Shown here: piece by piece, positions 43,152-50,785 of the stretch
Layout: each line of letters begins with the position of its first letter
Numbering within the stretch: position 1 is the stretch's first letter
Source: Turneriella parva DSM 21527
GTDB lineage: Bacteria; Spirochaetota; Leptospiria; Turneriellales; Turneriellaceae
Direction of reading: 5' to 3'
Assembly (NCBI RefSeq): GCF_000266885.1
Contig: NC_018020.1
Coordinates: 496,001 to 560,000 of the forward strand
DNA: 64,000 nt
Notes under the pieces: generated by a model
What the model saw: the letters and a program-made list of their open reading frames with translations, nothing else
Told to the model about the DNA's origin: nothing
Databases searched by the model: none
Made by a program: the position numbers and the translations under genes

Positions 43152-44140
43152 GCGCCTCTCACCTGACACTCTATACCGAGACGCGACCACGGCTCTTGTC
43201 GCTTGCATACCGCATGACAGGCAGCCTGGCCGACAGCGAAGACATTCTGCAAGAGGCATGGCTGCGCTTCGCGCAAGTACCTGCAGAGAAAGTAGGTTCG
43301 GCAGCCGCACTGCTGACGACCATCGTCACGCGGCTATGCCTCGACCTCTTGCGCAGTGCGCGCAAAAAGCGCGAAACCTATGTGGGCCCGTGGCTTCCCG
43401 AGCCGATGCCCGATCTTTATCTCGCTCACGAAGATGCGATGCAGCGCGAGACGGTCAGCTATGCCTTCTTGCTGCTGCTGCAGAAGCTTGCGCCGGCAGA
43501 ACGCGCGGTTTTTATCTTGCGTGAAATTTTTGACTATGACTATATAGAAATCGCCAAGGTCGTGCGCAAGAGTGCTGACAACTGCCGCCAGGTATTTCAC
43601 CGGGCGAAAAAGTCACTGCGCCGCGAACTCGGTGTTCAAACATCTGCCGGCCCGCACGAACGAGAGTTGCTGGCAGCGTTTCTTGCCGCCTGCAGCGGCG
43701 ACAACCTGGAAAAACTGGTGCAGATGCTCGGGCACGATGCGACGCTTCTCAGCGATGGCGGTGGCAAGGTGAATGCGTCGTCAATACCGGTGGTGGGCAA
43801 AAGCAAAGTGGCCAAGTTTATATTTGCCGTGCGGCACAAGGGTGGTCGTAAACTCTACTATGCAGCGCGAATGAATAATACCGACGCGATCATTATTTAC
43901 GCTGATGGCAAACCGTATGCCGCGCAGTTTTTTGAATATGGTCACGGGAGAATCACGCGTACGCTGATTGTCAGAAACCCAAATAAGCTCACGCTTTTCG
44001 CTGACCGTGAGAAGCTACTGAGCCAGGGCATTCTGCAGCCTGTGGCTAAATTTCTGGGCGCTAAAGCAACCCTTCTCATTGCCGCAAACAGCTTGATGCG
44101 ATTTTTGTTCTCGCGCCGCGCGCCTTCAGCGCTTCGGTGA
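43148..44140 (+). CDS. ECF sigma factor of the SigJ (ECF41-like) type with SnoaL-like C-terminal domain
   Basis: 330 residues. Region 2 (about 10-75: RLLSLAYRMTGSLADSEDILQEAWLRF) and region 4 (about 120-175: ERAVFILREIFDYDYIEIAKVVRKSADNCRQVFHRAKKSL) are complete. The last 150 residues form a SnoaL-like domain (LLSDGGGKVNASSIPVVGKSKVAKFI) that in this group controls the sigma factor in place of a separate anti-sigma protein. Members usually direct transcription of a nearby gene; the overlapping cytochrome-like gene is the likely partner here. Confidence 0.85.
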   Translation: MSASHLTLYTETRPRLLSLAYRMTGSLADSEDILQEAWLRFAQVPAEKVGSAAALLTTIVTRLCLDLLRSARKKRETYVGPWLPEPMPDLYLAHEDAMQRETVSYAFLLLLQKLAPAERAVFILREIFDYDYIEIAKVVRKSADNCRQVFHRAKKSLRRELGVQTSAGPHERELLAAFLAACSGDNLEKLVQMLGHDATLLSDGGGKVNASSIPVVGKSKVAKFIFAVRHKGGRKLYYAARMNNTDAIIIYADGKPYAAQFFEYGHGRITRTLIVRNPNKLTLFADREKLLSQGILQPVAKFLGAKATLLIAANSLMRFLFSRRAPSALR

Positions 44141-44146
44141 GCCAAC

Positions 44147-44422
44147 CTATTTCACCGCGGCAGACTGGGCAGAACGGGCCCATTTGTAGCAGCCACCGTT
44201 TGATTCACTCAGCCCGCCGCTGCACGAGTCAAGCGCCTGGCAGCGCTCATAACCTTCGCCGTGGTAGATACCACCGACTTCTGCCGGCACCCATTCGTAT
44301 CGACCTGAGGCGTTCTCCATCCAGTAACAAAAATAAGGCAGCGAATTCGACTTCGGCGCCTCACCGGCGATCGAAGCTGCCAGCAACACCGTAGCGGGCG
44401 CCCCAAAAATTAATTCTTTCAT
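44147..44422 (-). CDS. Small exported cysteine-containing protein
   Basis: 91 residues: an N-terminal hydrophobic segment (LIFGAPATVLLAASIAGEA) that could be a signal peptide, then a short region with four Cys (PYFCYWMENASG, RCQALDSCSGG, GGCYKWARS) that may form two disulphides. I recognise no family. It is convergent with the sigma factor gene. Confidence 0.45.
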   Translation of the reverse strand: MKELIFGAPATVLLAASIAGEAPKSNSLPYFCYWMENASGRYEWVPAEVGGIYHGEGYERCQALDSCSGGLSESNGGCYKWARSAQSAAVK

Positions 44423-44519
44423 GACACTTAGACGCCGCAGAGAGACATTTGCGATTTTTTTCTACGCGCCACTGCCGCATATATTCGCCACAGCCTGATT
44501 TTTTATCTACAATATACCC

Positions 44520-45026
44520 ATGCCTCTACCAGCGCCGCGCACAATCTTACTCAGGGCAGGGCGCTCCGTTCTATACCTCGCAGGCATCTTTCTCTTCGCC
44601 GCCGCGGTGAATTGGTACCAAGCACCCGCCACGCAGAACATTGCTCCGATTCACCAGCTCAAGCTCGCATCGCTTAGCGGTGAAAAAAACCAGATTGTAA
44701 TTACCGGTGGTAAAAAGACCGTGATCTATTTTTTTGCGCCATGGTGCGCCGTTTGCAAGGTCAGCATGGACGCTCTGAATTTTTTTGAGGATAGCAAGCG
44801 TGTGCAGGCGATTGCCGTCGGGCTTGACTATGAAAATGTTGAGGAGCTCAATCCATTCCAAACTAAAGTCAACGTGCCAGTCTACGCGGGTAGTCACGAA
44901 CTTCAACGCCGGTTCATGGTAGATCGCTTTCCTGCTGTCTACATATTAAACAATGACGGCTCGGTTGCGCATGTGATCGTCGGCTATACCAGCCGTTTCG
45001 GCATCTGGATCAGAACGTTACTCTGA
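44520..45026 (+). CDS. Membrane-anchored thioredoxin-like protein (TlpA/DsbE type)
   Basis: 168 residues: one N-terminal membrane helix (VLYLAGIFLFAAAVNWY) and a thioredoxin fold with the active site YFFAPWCAVCKVSM and the cis-Pro region RFPAVYILNNDG. It should act in the periplasm on protein disulphides. Its stop (45024-45026) lies in the hairpin shared with the convergent gene. Confidence 0.85.
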   Translation: MPLPAPRTILLRAGRSVLYLAGIFLFAAAVNWYQAPATQNIAPIHQLKLASLSGEKNQIVITGGKKTVIYFFAPWCAVCKVSMDALNFFEDSKRVQAIAVGLDYENVEELNPFQTKVNVPVYAGSHELQRRFMVDRFPAVYILNNDGSVAHVIVGYTSRFGIWIRTLL

Positions 45027-45052
45027 TTGTTGTCCTGCGGACAACAATCAGA
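45022..45052. terminator. Bidirectional hairpin between thioredoxin-like and spermidine synthase-like genes
   Basis: TCTGATTGTTGTCC, loop TGC, GGACAACAATCAGA: a perfect 14-bp stem. Both genes' TGA stop codons are inside the stem. Confidence 0.75.
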
Positions 45053-45884
45053 CGTCAAACGAACTCTGCGCGCGAATGCGTTTGATGTTCATGTCGTTCA
45101 TGATGCGCCCATCTTCGGGCATGACAACCGGCCTGATCGCGAGGCGCTCGGCCATTTCAGAATACGAGAGCATGCGGCGCTCGCCCGGTTTGCGCGGTGT
45201 CGAGTGAAACTTCGTGCGTATATCGAGCTCTGCGGTGCGGGCTGCAAGCAGGTCGTAAAGCGCGTCGGCCGAATTTGCTGCGCCGCCGTTGATGAGAAGA
45301 ATTCGGTTGCCGTCGATATTCGGGCGGCGGCGAATATCCCACGCTGAACCGAAAACTGAAATGTACGTGGCGTCTTCGTGCGCGGTGATCTCGGGCAGAA
45401 CCCATGTGTTTGAAATAAAAATGCCACCGGGTGCAAGGCGCTGCTTTACGAGCTGCAGAAACTCATACGTCATGAGATTCGCCGGCACATAGGTGCTGTC
45501 GAATGCATCGAGCAGCACGATATCGTATTTTCCCGTGCGGCCCGACATATGCGTGCGCCCGTCGGCGCAATGCACCATGACCTTTGGGTCGAGCGCAAAA
45601 TGCTCGCGTGCAATGGCAATCACCTTCGCGTCGGGTTCGCACGCCTCGATCTCTACATTCGGGAAATGCCGGCGCAGAAAACGGCAGAGAATGCCGCCGC
45701 CGAGACCGATAATCAGCGCGCGGCCTTTGCGTTTCGGTGCATAGCCAACCCACGTGAGCATCGCGAGCGCGCAGAGCTGCACGTACGAGTGCACGAGGTA
45801 GTCGGGCTGGTCTTTGCGCCAGACTGACTGCTCGCGGTCACCCTGCACAAGCCTGACGGTACGGTGATCGGTTTTTAGCTGCAA
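45048..45884 (-). CDS. Spermidine synthase-like protein, probably 5'-truncated
   Basis: 278 residues with the SAM-binding spermidine synthase fold: RALIIGLGGGILCRFLRRHF, VEIEACEPDAKVIAIAREHF, CADGRTHMSGRTGKYDIVLLDAFD, LMTYEFLQLVKQRLAPGGIF. It resembles fused or orphan members whose product is unknown. The only start available is a TTG at 45884, with a stop three codons upstream (TAA at 45891-45893) and no ribosome binding site. The usual N-terminal strand before VRLVQGD is short, so the natural start was probably lost at the junction just upstream. Confidence 0.75.
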   Translation of the reverse strand: MQLKTDHRTVRLVQGDREQSVWRKDQPDYLVHSYVQLCALAMLTWVGYAPKRKGRALIIGLGGGILCRFLRRHFPNVEIEACEPDAKVIAIAREHFALDPKVMVHCADGRTHMSGRTGKYDIVLLDAFDSTYVPANLMTYEFLQLVKQRLAPGGIFISNTWVLPEITAHEDATYISVFGSAWDIRRRPNIDGNRILLINGGAANSADALYDLLAARTAELDIRTKFHSTPRKPGERRMLSYSEMAERLAIRPVVMPEDGRIMNDMNIKRIRAQSSFDV

Positions 45885-46025
45885 GGGATTTTAGTACATC
45901 GCTCCCCTTTAATCCCCACCACCGTCCAGAATTTATCAGTTTCACCCCATTCCCACGAATATTATAGCCAGCTGACGGATATTATTCTCGACTCATTCTA
46001 CCCATCGACCTGCTCTTCTTGCAAT
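45885..46025. other. Likely recombination junction between divergent genes
   Basis: Both flanking genes seem to have lost their starts here. To the left the spermidine synthase-like frame has no proper start. To the right the transposase frame stays open through the whole segment without an ATG, GTG or TTG, yet encodes the first half of a zinc ribbon (CSSC at 46011-46022). The stretch opens the AT-richer segment that follows. No inverted or direct repeats were seen at the boundary. Confidence 0.45.
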
Positions 46026-47609
46026 GTGAAAATGACGGGCCGCGTAAGCACGCGCTCTTATGTAGCGAAGTGCCCTAAGTGCAGAAAGCATGTATCCCGA
46101 ATCAGCCATACTCCTTTCGCCTATTTGAAACTACCTCTCTGGACAGTTGGTTGGGTATTAGACCAAAGTGCCACAAAGTATCCTCAGGTTATCACTGGCG
46201 CAGAGATCAAGCGCTGCCTGAATATTTCTGAAGATGCTGCTTTACGTTTAAAAAAGCGGGTTCAGGTTTTTGCGTCCCAACACAAGTCCGCCGTAGAGAG
46301 CTTGTTTTACTCTGAACTTAAGAAGCGCTTCCATAAATCCAAAGACCTCCTTGAACCAGACAGGAGCGATATAAACAAGAGAGTCACCACCCCCGTAGGC
46401 AATAAGCCCATACCCCAGAGTGATTCAGTAGTTCTCTTTAGTGCAAAAGAGCGCTCAAATAAAGGCCGAAAGCGCTTTCGTCATCATGGCCAAACAGCCT
46501 CTATATACTTAACTGACTCTTTAGGCGGAAGACAAGTAGGAGTAATGGTACAGACCACCACATGGAAAGGCGGCCCTGCTCTCTATGAATCAATCCCCAA
46601 CCAACAGACCAAGACCATACTCCCCATAATACAGAGACAAATCCCCAAAAACACCCCCTTCTTCACAGATATGGGTATGGACTGGTTAAAACCCTATAAT
46701 CGCAATCATAGGACAGTAAACCACAACCTTCAATCAAAAAGAGGCACCGGTAAATCCAGAAGACGATTTCAACAGAATGGAATACATACCCAAGCAGCAG
46801 AAGGAAGACAGGGAGCCTTAAAGACAGCCTTTCGAGCATACCGTTATATCAAGCCAGAACACTCACAATTATACCTGAACGAATACAGTTTCTTCGGAGC
46901 CTTGAAATATTATGGAGCTGAGCGCATTACGGCCCAAAATCAGAGCCTGTTAGGCAATAATTTGGATCGTTCGACGAAACAAGCCGGGTGGGGTTTGTCG
47001 GGTATGAATGTCGGACAAAAAGCCGAGACAATCACTGCTCTAACGCAACCTTTTTTCTACCGACCACCGACAATGGATGATCGGAGAGAACTAAGTCCGA
47101 GAGCCCAAGCCTTTCGTGAGAATCGAGAGATAATGGAAGCAATCGGATCATCTAACGAGAAGCTTGCAAATGCACTTACAGAGTATCAAAAGTTCTACGC
47201 TGCCCCGACGGTATCGCACCAGAGACGCAGAGAGCGACAATATGCGCACACGGCCCAGAAGCTTTGGCAGGCTTTGCCGGATAATGGCTATGCTGACCTG
47301 AGCTTGATTTGCCGCGAAAATGGTCTATCGAAAAGGATGTGCCATCGAGTTGTAGCACGATGGAGCCATATCGGACTCACAAACGTCATAGATCGGACAG
47401 TCATCAGTCGAAACAATAAGGAGCACGTGTATGATGTGCAGCGGATTCTGCCGAATTTACCTCATGTTTTGTATATGGTCACCGGGCCTGCTCGGCGCAC
47501 GACCCTCAAGGAATGGCAGAGTCATATAAAGAGCGATTATCCAAGGGCTAAAATCAATAACACACTTAGGGGGAGAAAGTATGAGCGCAGATGGCTCCAA
47601 ACCAGCTAA
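46026..47609 (+). CDS. IS1595/ISXO2-like transposase derivative with long C-terminal extension
   Basis: 527 residues from the GTG at 46026, with additional coding sequence likely upstream. Order: zinc ribbon (CSSC upstream, then KCPKCRK), a module with TPFAYLKLPLWTVGWVLDQ, then the catalytic region. Parts correspond to IS1595 transposases: FFTDMGMDWLKPY gives the second Asp and IHTQAAEGRQGALKTAFRAY, EHSQLYLNEYSFF the final block with Glu. The usual first DE motif is not clear (SDSVVLFSAKE), so activity is uncertain. Residues about 320-527 are an extension with a helix-turn-helix-like stretch (LICRENGLSKRMCHRVVARW). The HNH gene overlaps its end by 29 bases. Confidence 0.65.
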   Translation: MKMTGRVSTRSYVAKCPKCRKHVSRISHTPFAYLKLPLWTVGWVLDQSATKYPQVITGAEIKRCLNISEDAALRLKKRVQVFASQHKSAVESLFYSELKKRFHKSKDLLEPDRSDINKRVTTPVGNKPIPQSDSVVLFSAKERSNKGRKRFRHHGQTASIYLTDSLGGRQVGVMVQTTTWKGGPALYESIPNQQTKTILPIIQRQIPKNTPFFTDMGMDWLKPYNRNHRTVNHNLQSKRGTGKSRRRFQQNGIHTQAAEGRQGALKTAFRAYRYIKPEHSQLYLNEYSFFGALKYYGAERITAQNQSLLGNNLDRSTKQAGWGLSGMNVGQKAETITALTQPFFYRPPTMDDRRELSPRAQAFRENREIMEAIGSSNEKLANALTEYQKFYAAPTVSHQRRRERQYAHTAQKLWQALPDNGYADLSLICRENGLSKRMCHRVVARWSHIGLTNVIDRTVISRNNKEHVYDVQRILPNLPHVLYMVTGPARRTTLKEWQSHIKSDYPRAKINNTLRGRKYERRWLQTS

Positions 47610-47877
47610 TCGATATATATTTAGGGCAAGGGATTTTTACGAATTGCTCGAGAAGCAGCATTATCGCTGTCCTTATACAGATCGCGAACTAACGCCTACA
47701 AATTGTATCGCAGAACATCGCGTGCCATTGCGGAAAGGAGGCAAGCACGAAGGCAAAAATATTGTTCTTGTAGATCATCAAGTTGCCTACTTAAAACGCT
47801 ACATGACCGATGAAGAGGTCAAGCAGCTCGTGGCTGATATGATGAAGACGTTAAAACAAAAAGGTGCCAGAAAATAA
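47581..47877 (+). CDS. Small HNH endonuclease
   Basis: 98 residues with an HNH motif: HYRCPYTDRELTPTNCIAEHRVPLRKGG, then HEGKNIVLVDHQVAYLK, giving the first His, the Asn and the last His. The ATG at 47581 has GGGGGAG at 47569-47574. It begins inside the transposase-like gene (29-base overlap) and its end overlaps the next gene by 14 bases, so the three are translated together. HNH enzymes nick or cut DNA; small ones often act in mobile elements. Confidence 0.82.
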   Translation: MSADGSKPANRYIFRARDFYELLEKQHYRCPYTDRELTPTNCIAEHRVPLRKGGKHEGKNIVLVDHQVAYLKRYMTDEEVKQLVADMMKTLKQKGARK

Positions 47878-48532
47878 ACGAGTAGAGAAATTCGATGAAT
47901 GGCATGCTCGTCACGTCGTTCGCAGTTTACAGAATCGCTCAGGCGAGTTCGTCCGAGCGGCTGGTAATCCCCCAGAATCTTGGGGTGAATGCCAAGATTA
48001 TAACGCATCACGCCTCATTACGTTGAGCCATGTAACTTATCAGCCCCGTGAGGCTCTCTGGCAGCCAACGGCTCTTAAGAACCGATTGCAATTAGACCAA
48101 AGAGCAAAACGGAATCGCCCAATCTGGTACGGTGTCGAATACCGTATGTCGTTCCAAATTAATCAAAGGGCTTATGAGCCCAAACCAGAGGCGCAATCCG
48201 CTCTTTGGGAAGCTAAAGCTGTCTACGAAACTTTGCAATGTAATGCCCGGTCAAAGATAGAGAAGAACGGCGACGGCTTGCGAGCCCGTAAAACTTGGAA
48301 GGTGGCACAAAAAGCAGCGGCCGTCAGAATGCAGCGTAGACGACCTTCGTTAGATGATATTCGCGATACAAGGTACAACCTTTGGGATTTGATAATTCGC
48401 CACGCGGGTCTGACCTTCAAGAACGTGCCACCAGTTGAAGATGGCTGGCACAGGAATGTAAAAAGTAGGCTCGATCGGTTGGTTCAAGGGTATAGTACCG
48501 CAGCACAGTTGGAGGTGGAAGCCGATGCATAG
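47864..48532 (+). CDS. Basic protein of unknown function in the transposase operon
   Basis: 222 residues, rich in Arg, Lys, Gln and Trp (KNRLQLDQRAKRNRPIWYG, AQKAAAVRMQRRRPSLDDIR), no signal peptide or membrane helix. No family is recognised. GTG is the start and overlaps the HNH stop. The basic composition suggests nucleic acid binding, but this is inference only. Likely an accessory factor of the element. Confidence 0.5.
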   Translation: MPENKRVEKFDEWHARHVVRSLQNRSGEFVRAAGNPPESWGECQDYNASRLITLSHVTYQPREALWQPTALKNRLQLDQRAKRNRPIWYGVEYRMSFQINQRAYEPKPEAQSALWEAKAVYETLQCNARSKIEKNGDGLRARKTWKVAQKAAAVRMQRRRPSLDDIRDTRYNLWDLIIRHAGLTFKNVPPVEDGWHRNVKSRLDRLVQGYSTAAQLEVEADA

Positions 48533-48554
48533 GTTTCATAGGTAACCCATTAAG

Positions 48555-48953
48555 ATGCGAAAAACAGCCATACGTGGGGTAATTCTGCAGAAAATCACCG
48601 AATACTATTGTGCTACAGGCACGGCGACGACGGTAAAGCAGCTTGCGATTGAAACGGGATTCAGGCCTCAGAACATCAATCGCATGGTGAAGAGTATGGC
48701 TAAAGCAAAACAGCTGACCATTATTGGTGGTTATAAGCGGCGGCAGGTGAAGTTCTTACTGCCAATGAATGCCTTAATAGCTCCGGGATTTTTTCGGCTT
48801 GCTCCAAAAGACACCAAACACGACAAATATCTCCGACCCGATGAGGTGCAAATCGGCATCGTAGCCATACAGTTAAAAAGCTTCTTTGAGAGAAATATCC
48901 AAATGGCTTCACTTGGGAATACATACGCGAAATGGAAAATGAACCGAGTATAA
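48555..48953 (+). CDS. Winged-helix DNA-binding protein
   Basis: 132 residues. An N-terminal winged helix is indicated by ILQKITEYYCATGTATTVKQLAIETGFRPQNINRMVKSMAKAKQLTIIGGYKRRQVKF: three helices and a wing. The remainder has no known domain. It ends the four-gene operon, 22 bases after the previous stop, and could be its regulator or the target-binding part of the element. Confidence 0.62.
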   Translation: MRKTAIRGVILQKITEYYCATGTATTVKQLAIETGFRPQNINRMVKSMAKAKQLTIIGGYKRRQVKFLLPMNALIAPGFFRLAPKDTKHDKYLRPDEVQIGIVAIQLKSFFERNIQMASLGNTYAKWKMNRV

Positions 48954-49157
48954 CATGGAATGCTAAATAGAAAGGCTCTTGAACCTGCTTAATATAATCG
49001 AATAGAATCATCCCAAGAACACTTCACTCCAGTAGGGCATGCATAAGCTGGTTCTTTTCATGGCAAATTATGCAAGCATGCCGGGACGGACTGCCCTTCG
49101 AACCTCTGGTAAAGTTGTAGCGCAAACACCTAAAGCATTCAACTGTGGCCAAATCTC
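48954..49157. other. Intergenic stretch with a long imperfect hairpin
   Basis: Contains GGCATGCATAA (49037-49047) and TTATGCAAGCATGCC (49067-49083), which pair imperfectly with an AA bulge. It may mark the 3' end of the operon. I see no supported gene: a 74-codon frame at 49039 uses the hairpin as start and has no protein-like pattern. Confidence 0.35.
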
Positions 49158-50750
49158 ATGGGCTTGCTTCAAAGACTCTTTAATGCCACATCGCTTTACA
49201 AAAGGCGTAAAACAATTACATATCGCACGGATTTATTGCGACGAATTACTATGTCGCAGTTGACGCAGGTAAAGGCCTTGTATGACCGTAATTATGGTTT
49301 CTTTGATCGAACATTTAGTTCTGCGAAAAGGCGCGTCAAGATGCCACACCAAATGCTATTTGACTTGAGTAAGAAAGAGAATACATATATTGCGCTGGCT
49401 ATGGTCAAGACAGAACTGGTTGGATACGCGATTTATTATCGTTTCGGCACAAAAAGAGGAGCTATATCAATCGTCATTCAACTGGTCGTAGGTGCATCCT
49501 ACCGTCGACTCGGAATAGGCACGCGGCTCCTTTTCTCTGCTTGGGGTTTTTCAAACGATAAGGCATGGGGAATTATCACATCGAATCCATTTACCATCCG
49601 CACTTTAGAATCTGCTACAATGCGGCACGTAAAGGCCAAGATTGTGCATGAGTTCCGACCGCTCATTCAGCAATGCCTGAAACAAATGATTTTTTTCACC
49701 TCTGCGCATCTAAAAATTGACAGTCAAAACGCCAAGATAGATTCAAAGTTTTACGTCGATCAATCGAATATACGTGGTGACCTTTTGAAAGCCTTCAAGG
49801 ATAGAAATTGGCAATTGGGTTCTTTGAACCGTGGTGAAGAATGGCTTGCATTTACCTTTCAAGGCCAACCGTTAGTCATACCAAAAGGTAGAAAGTTTTT
49901 GGACTTTATTGAGTTCTCAGAGCAAAACCTTAGAGAAGCCTATCAGAGAATGAAAATTACAGAGCACGGCTGGGCGCGGCATGCTGCAAAAGAGGTAAAT
50001 CAAATTCTTGAGCTTCTTGTACAACTCGGTCTTGAGGTAAATTTTCAAAGGGTAGCGGATTTTGGGTGTGGTATCGGCCGACATTCTATTGCGATGGGCA
50101 AACTGGGACACTCAGTGATTGGTATCGACTATGGGCCTAATTTTATTCAGCATGCCGAGGAGACTCGACGTGAAGCTTCCCTCCAGAATGTTCAGTTCAA
50201 AGTCGCAGACATTCGCTCTGGGGAAAAATTTGGCAGATTTAACCTCATCTTATGTTTGTATGATGTAATTGGTTCTTTTCCCAAAGAAGGCGACAACGAA
50301 CGAATAATCCTAAATATCAGGAGAAATCTGGCAAGAAATGGAGTCGCCGTGATTTCAACAATGAATAAAGCCCTTACGCTGAATTTACTAAAGAAAACTA
50401 AACAGCATATCGTTCATGATCTAAGTAAGAAACCCATGCGATTGATGAGACTCAAACCCAGTAACACTATGCAGGCATCGGGGAATGTTTTTGACCCCAA
50501 ATACATTCTATATGAGAAAAAAACCGATACATTCTATCGCAAAGAGCAGTTCCGAAATGATGGTCTCCTGAGCGCGGAGTATCTGATCCGTGATCGCAGG
50601 TATACGCTACCCGAGCTCACTTCAATATTTAACCGGTATGGATTAGAAGTGATTCATTCCCGCTACGTCCAAGCTGGACGCTTCAACTCAGAGCTTTACG
50701 AAACGCACCCCAGAGCAAAAGAGTTGTTAATTATAGTGAGACATCAATGA
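49158..50750 (+). CDS. GNAT acetyltransferase fused to a SAM methyltransferase
   Basis: 530 residues. Residues about 20-170 are a GNAT fold with YRTDLLRRITMSQLTQVKAL as first strand and the acetyl-CoA loop VVGASYRRLGIGTRLLFSAW. Residues about 280-440 are a class I methyltransferase with RVADFGCGIGRHSIAMGKLG (motif I), SVIGIDYGPNFIQHAEETRR and LILCLYDVIGSFPKEGDNER. A linker of about 110 residues joins them. The fusion would be able to modify one target twice. Codon and base use are AT-rich like the neighbouring operon. The ATG at 49251 is an alternative start but would cut the first strand of the GNAT fold. Confidence 0.75.
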   Translation: MGLLQRLFNATSLYKRRKTITYRTDLLRRITMSQLTQVKALYDRNYGFFDRTFSSAKRRVKMPHQMLFDLSKKENTYIALAMVKTELVGYAIYYRFGTKRGAISIVIQLVVGASYRRLGIGTRLLFSAWGFSNDKAWGIITSNPFTIRTLESATMRHVKAKIVHEFRPLIQQCLKQMIFFTSAHLKIDSQNAKIDSKFYVDQSNIRGDLLKAFKDRNWQLGSLNRGEEWLAFTFQGQPLVIPKGRKFLDFIEFSEQNLREAYQRMKITEHGWARHAAKEVNQILELLVQLGLEVNFQRVADFGCGIGRHSIAMGKLGHSVIGIDYGPNFIQHAEETRREASLQNVQFKVADIRSGEKFGRFNLILCLYDVIGSFPKEGDNERIILNIRRNLARNGVAVISTMNKALTLNLLKKTKQHIVHDLSKKPMRLMRLKPSNTMQASGNVFDPKYILYEKKTDTFYRKEQFRNDGLLSAEYLIRDRRYTLPELTSIFNRYGLEVIHSRYVQAGRFNSELYETHPRAKELLIIVRHQ

Positions 50751-50785
50751 AGCAGAAGATGTTATGATGCAGAGGTGAGACTGAT

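Noticed and set aside
49039-49263. 74-codon reading frame
   Set aside because: It starts within the intergenic hairpin, has no ribosome binding site, overlaps the GNAT fusion start and has no protein-like pattern.
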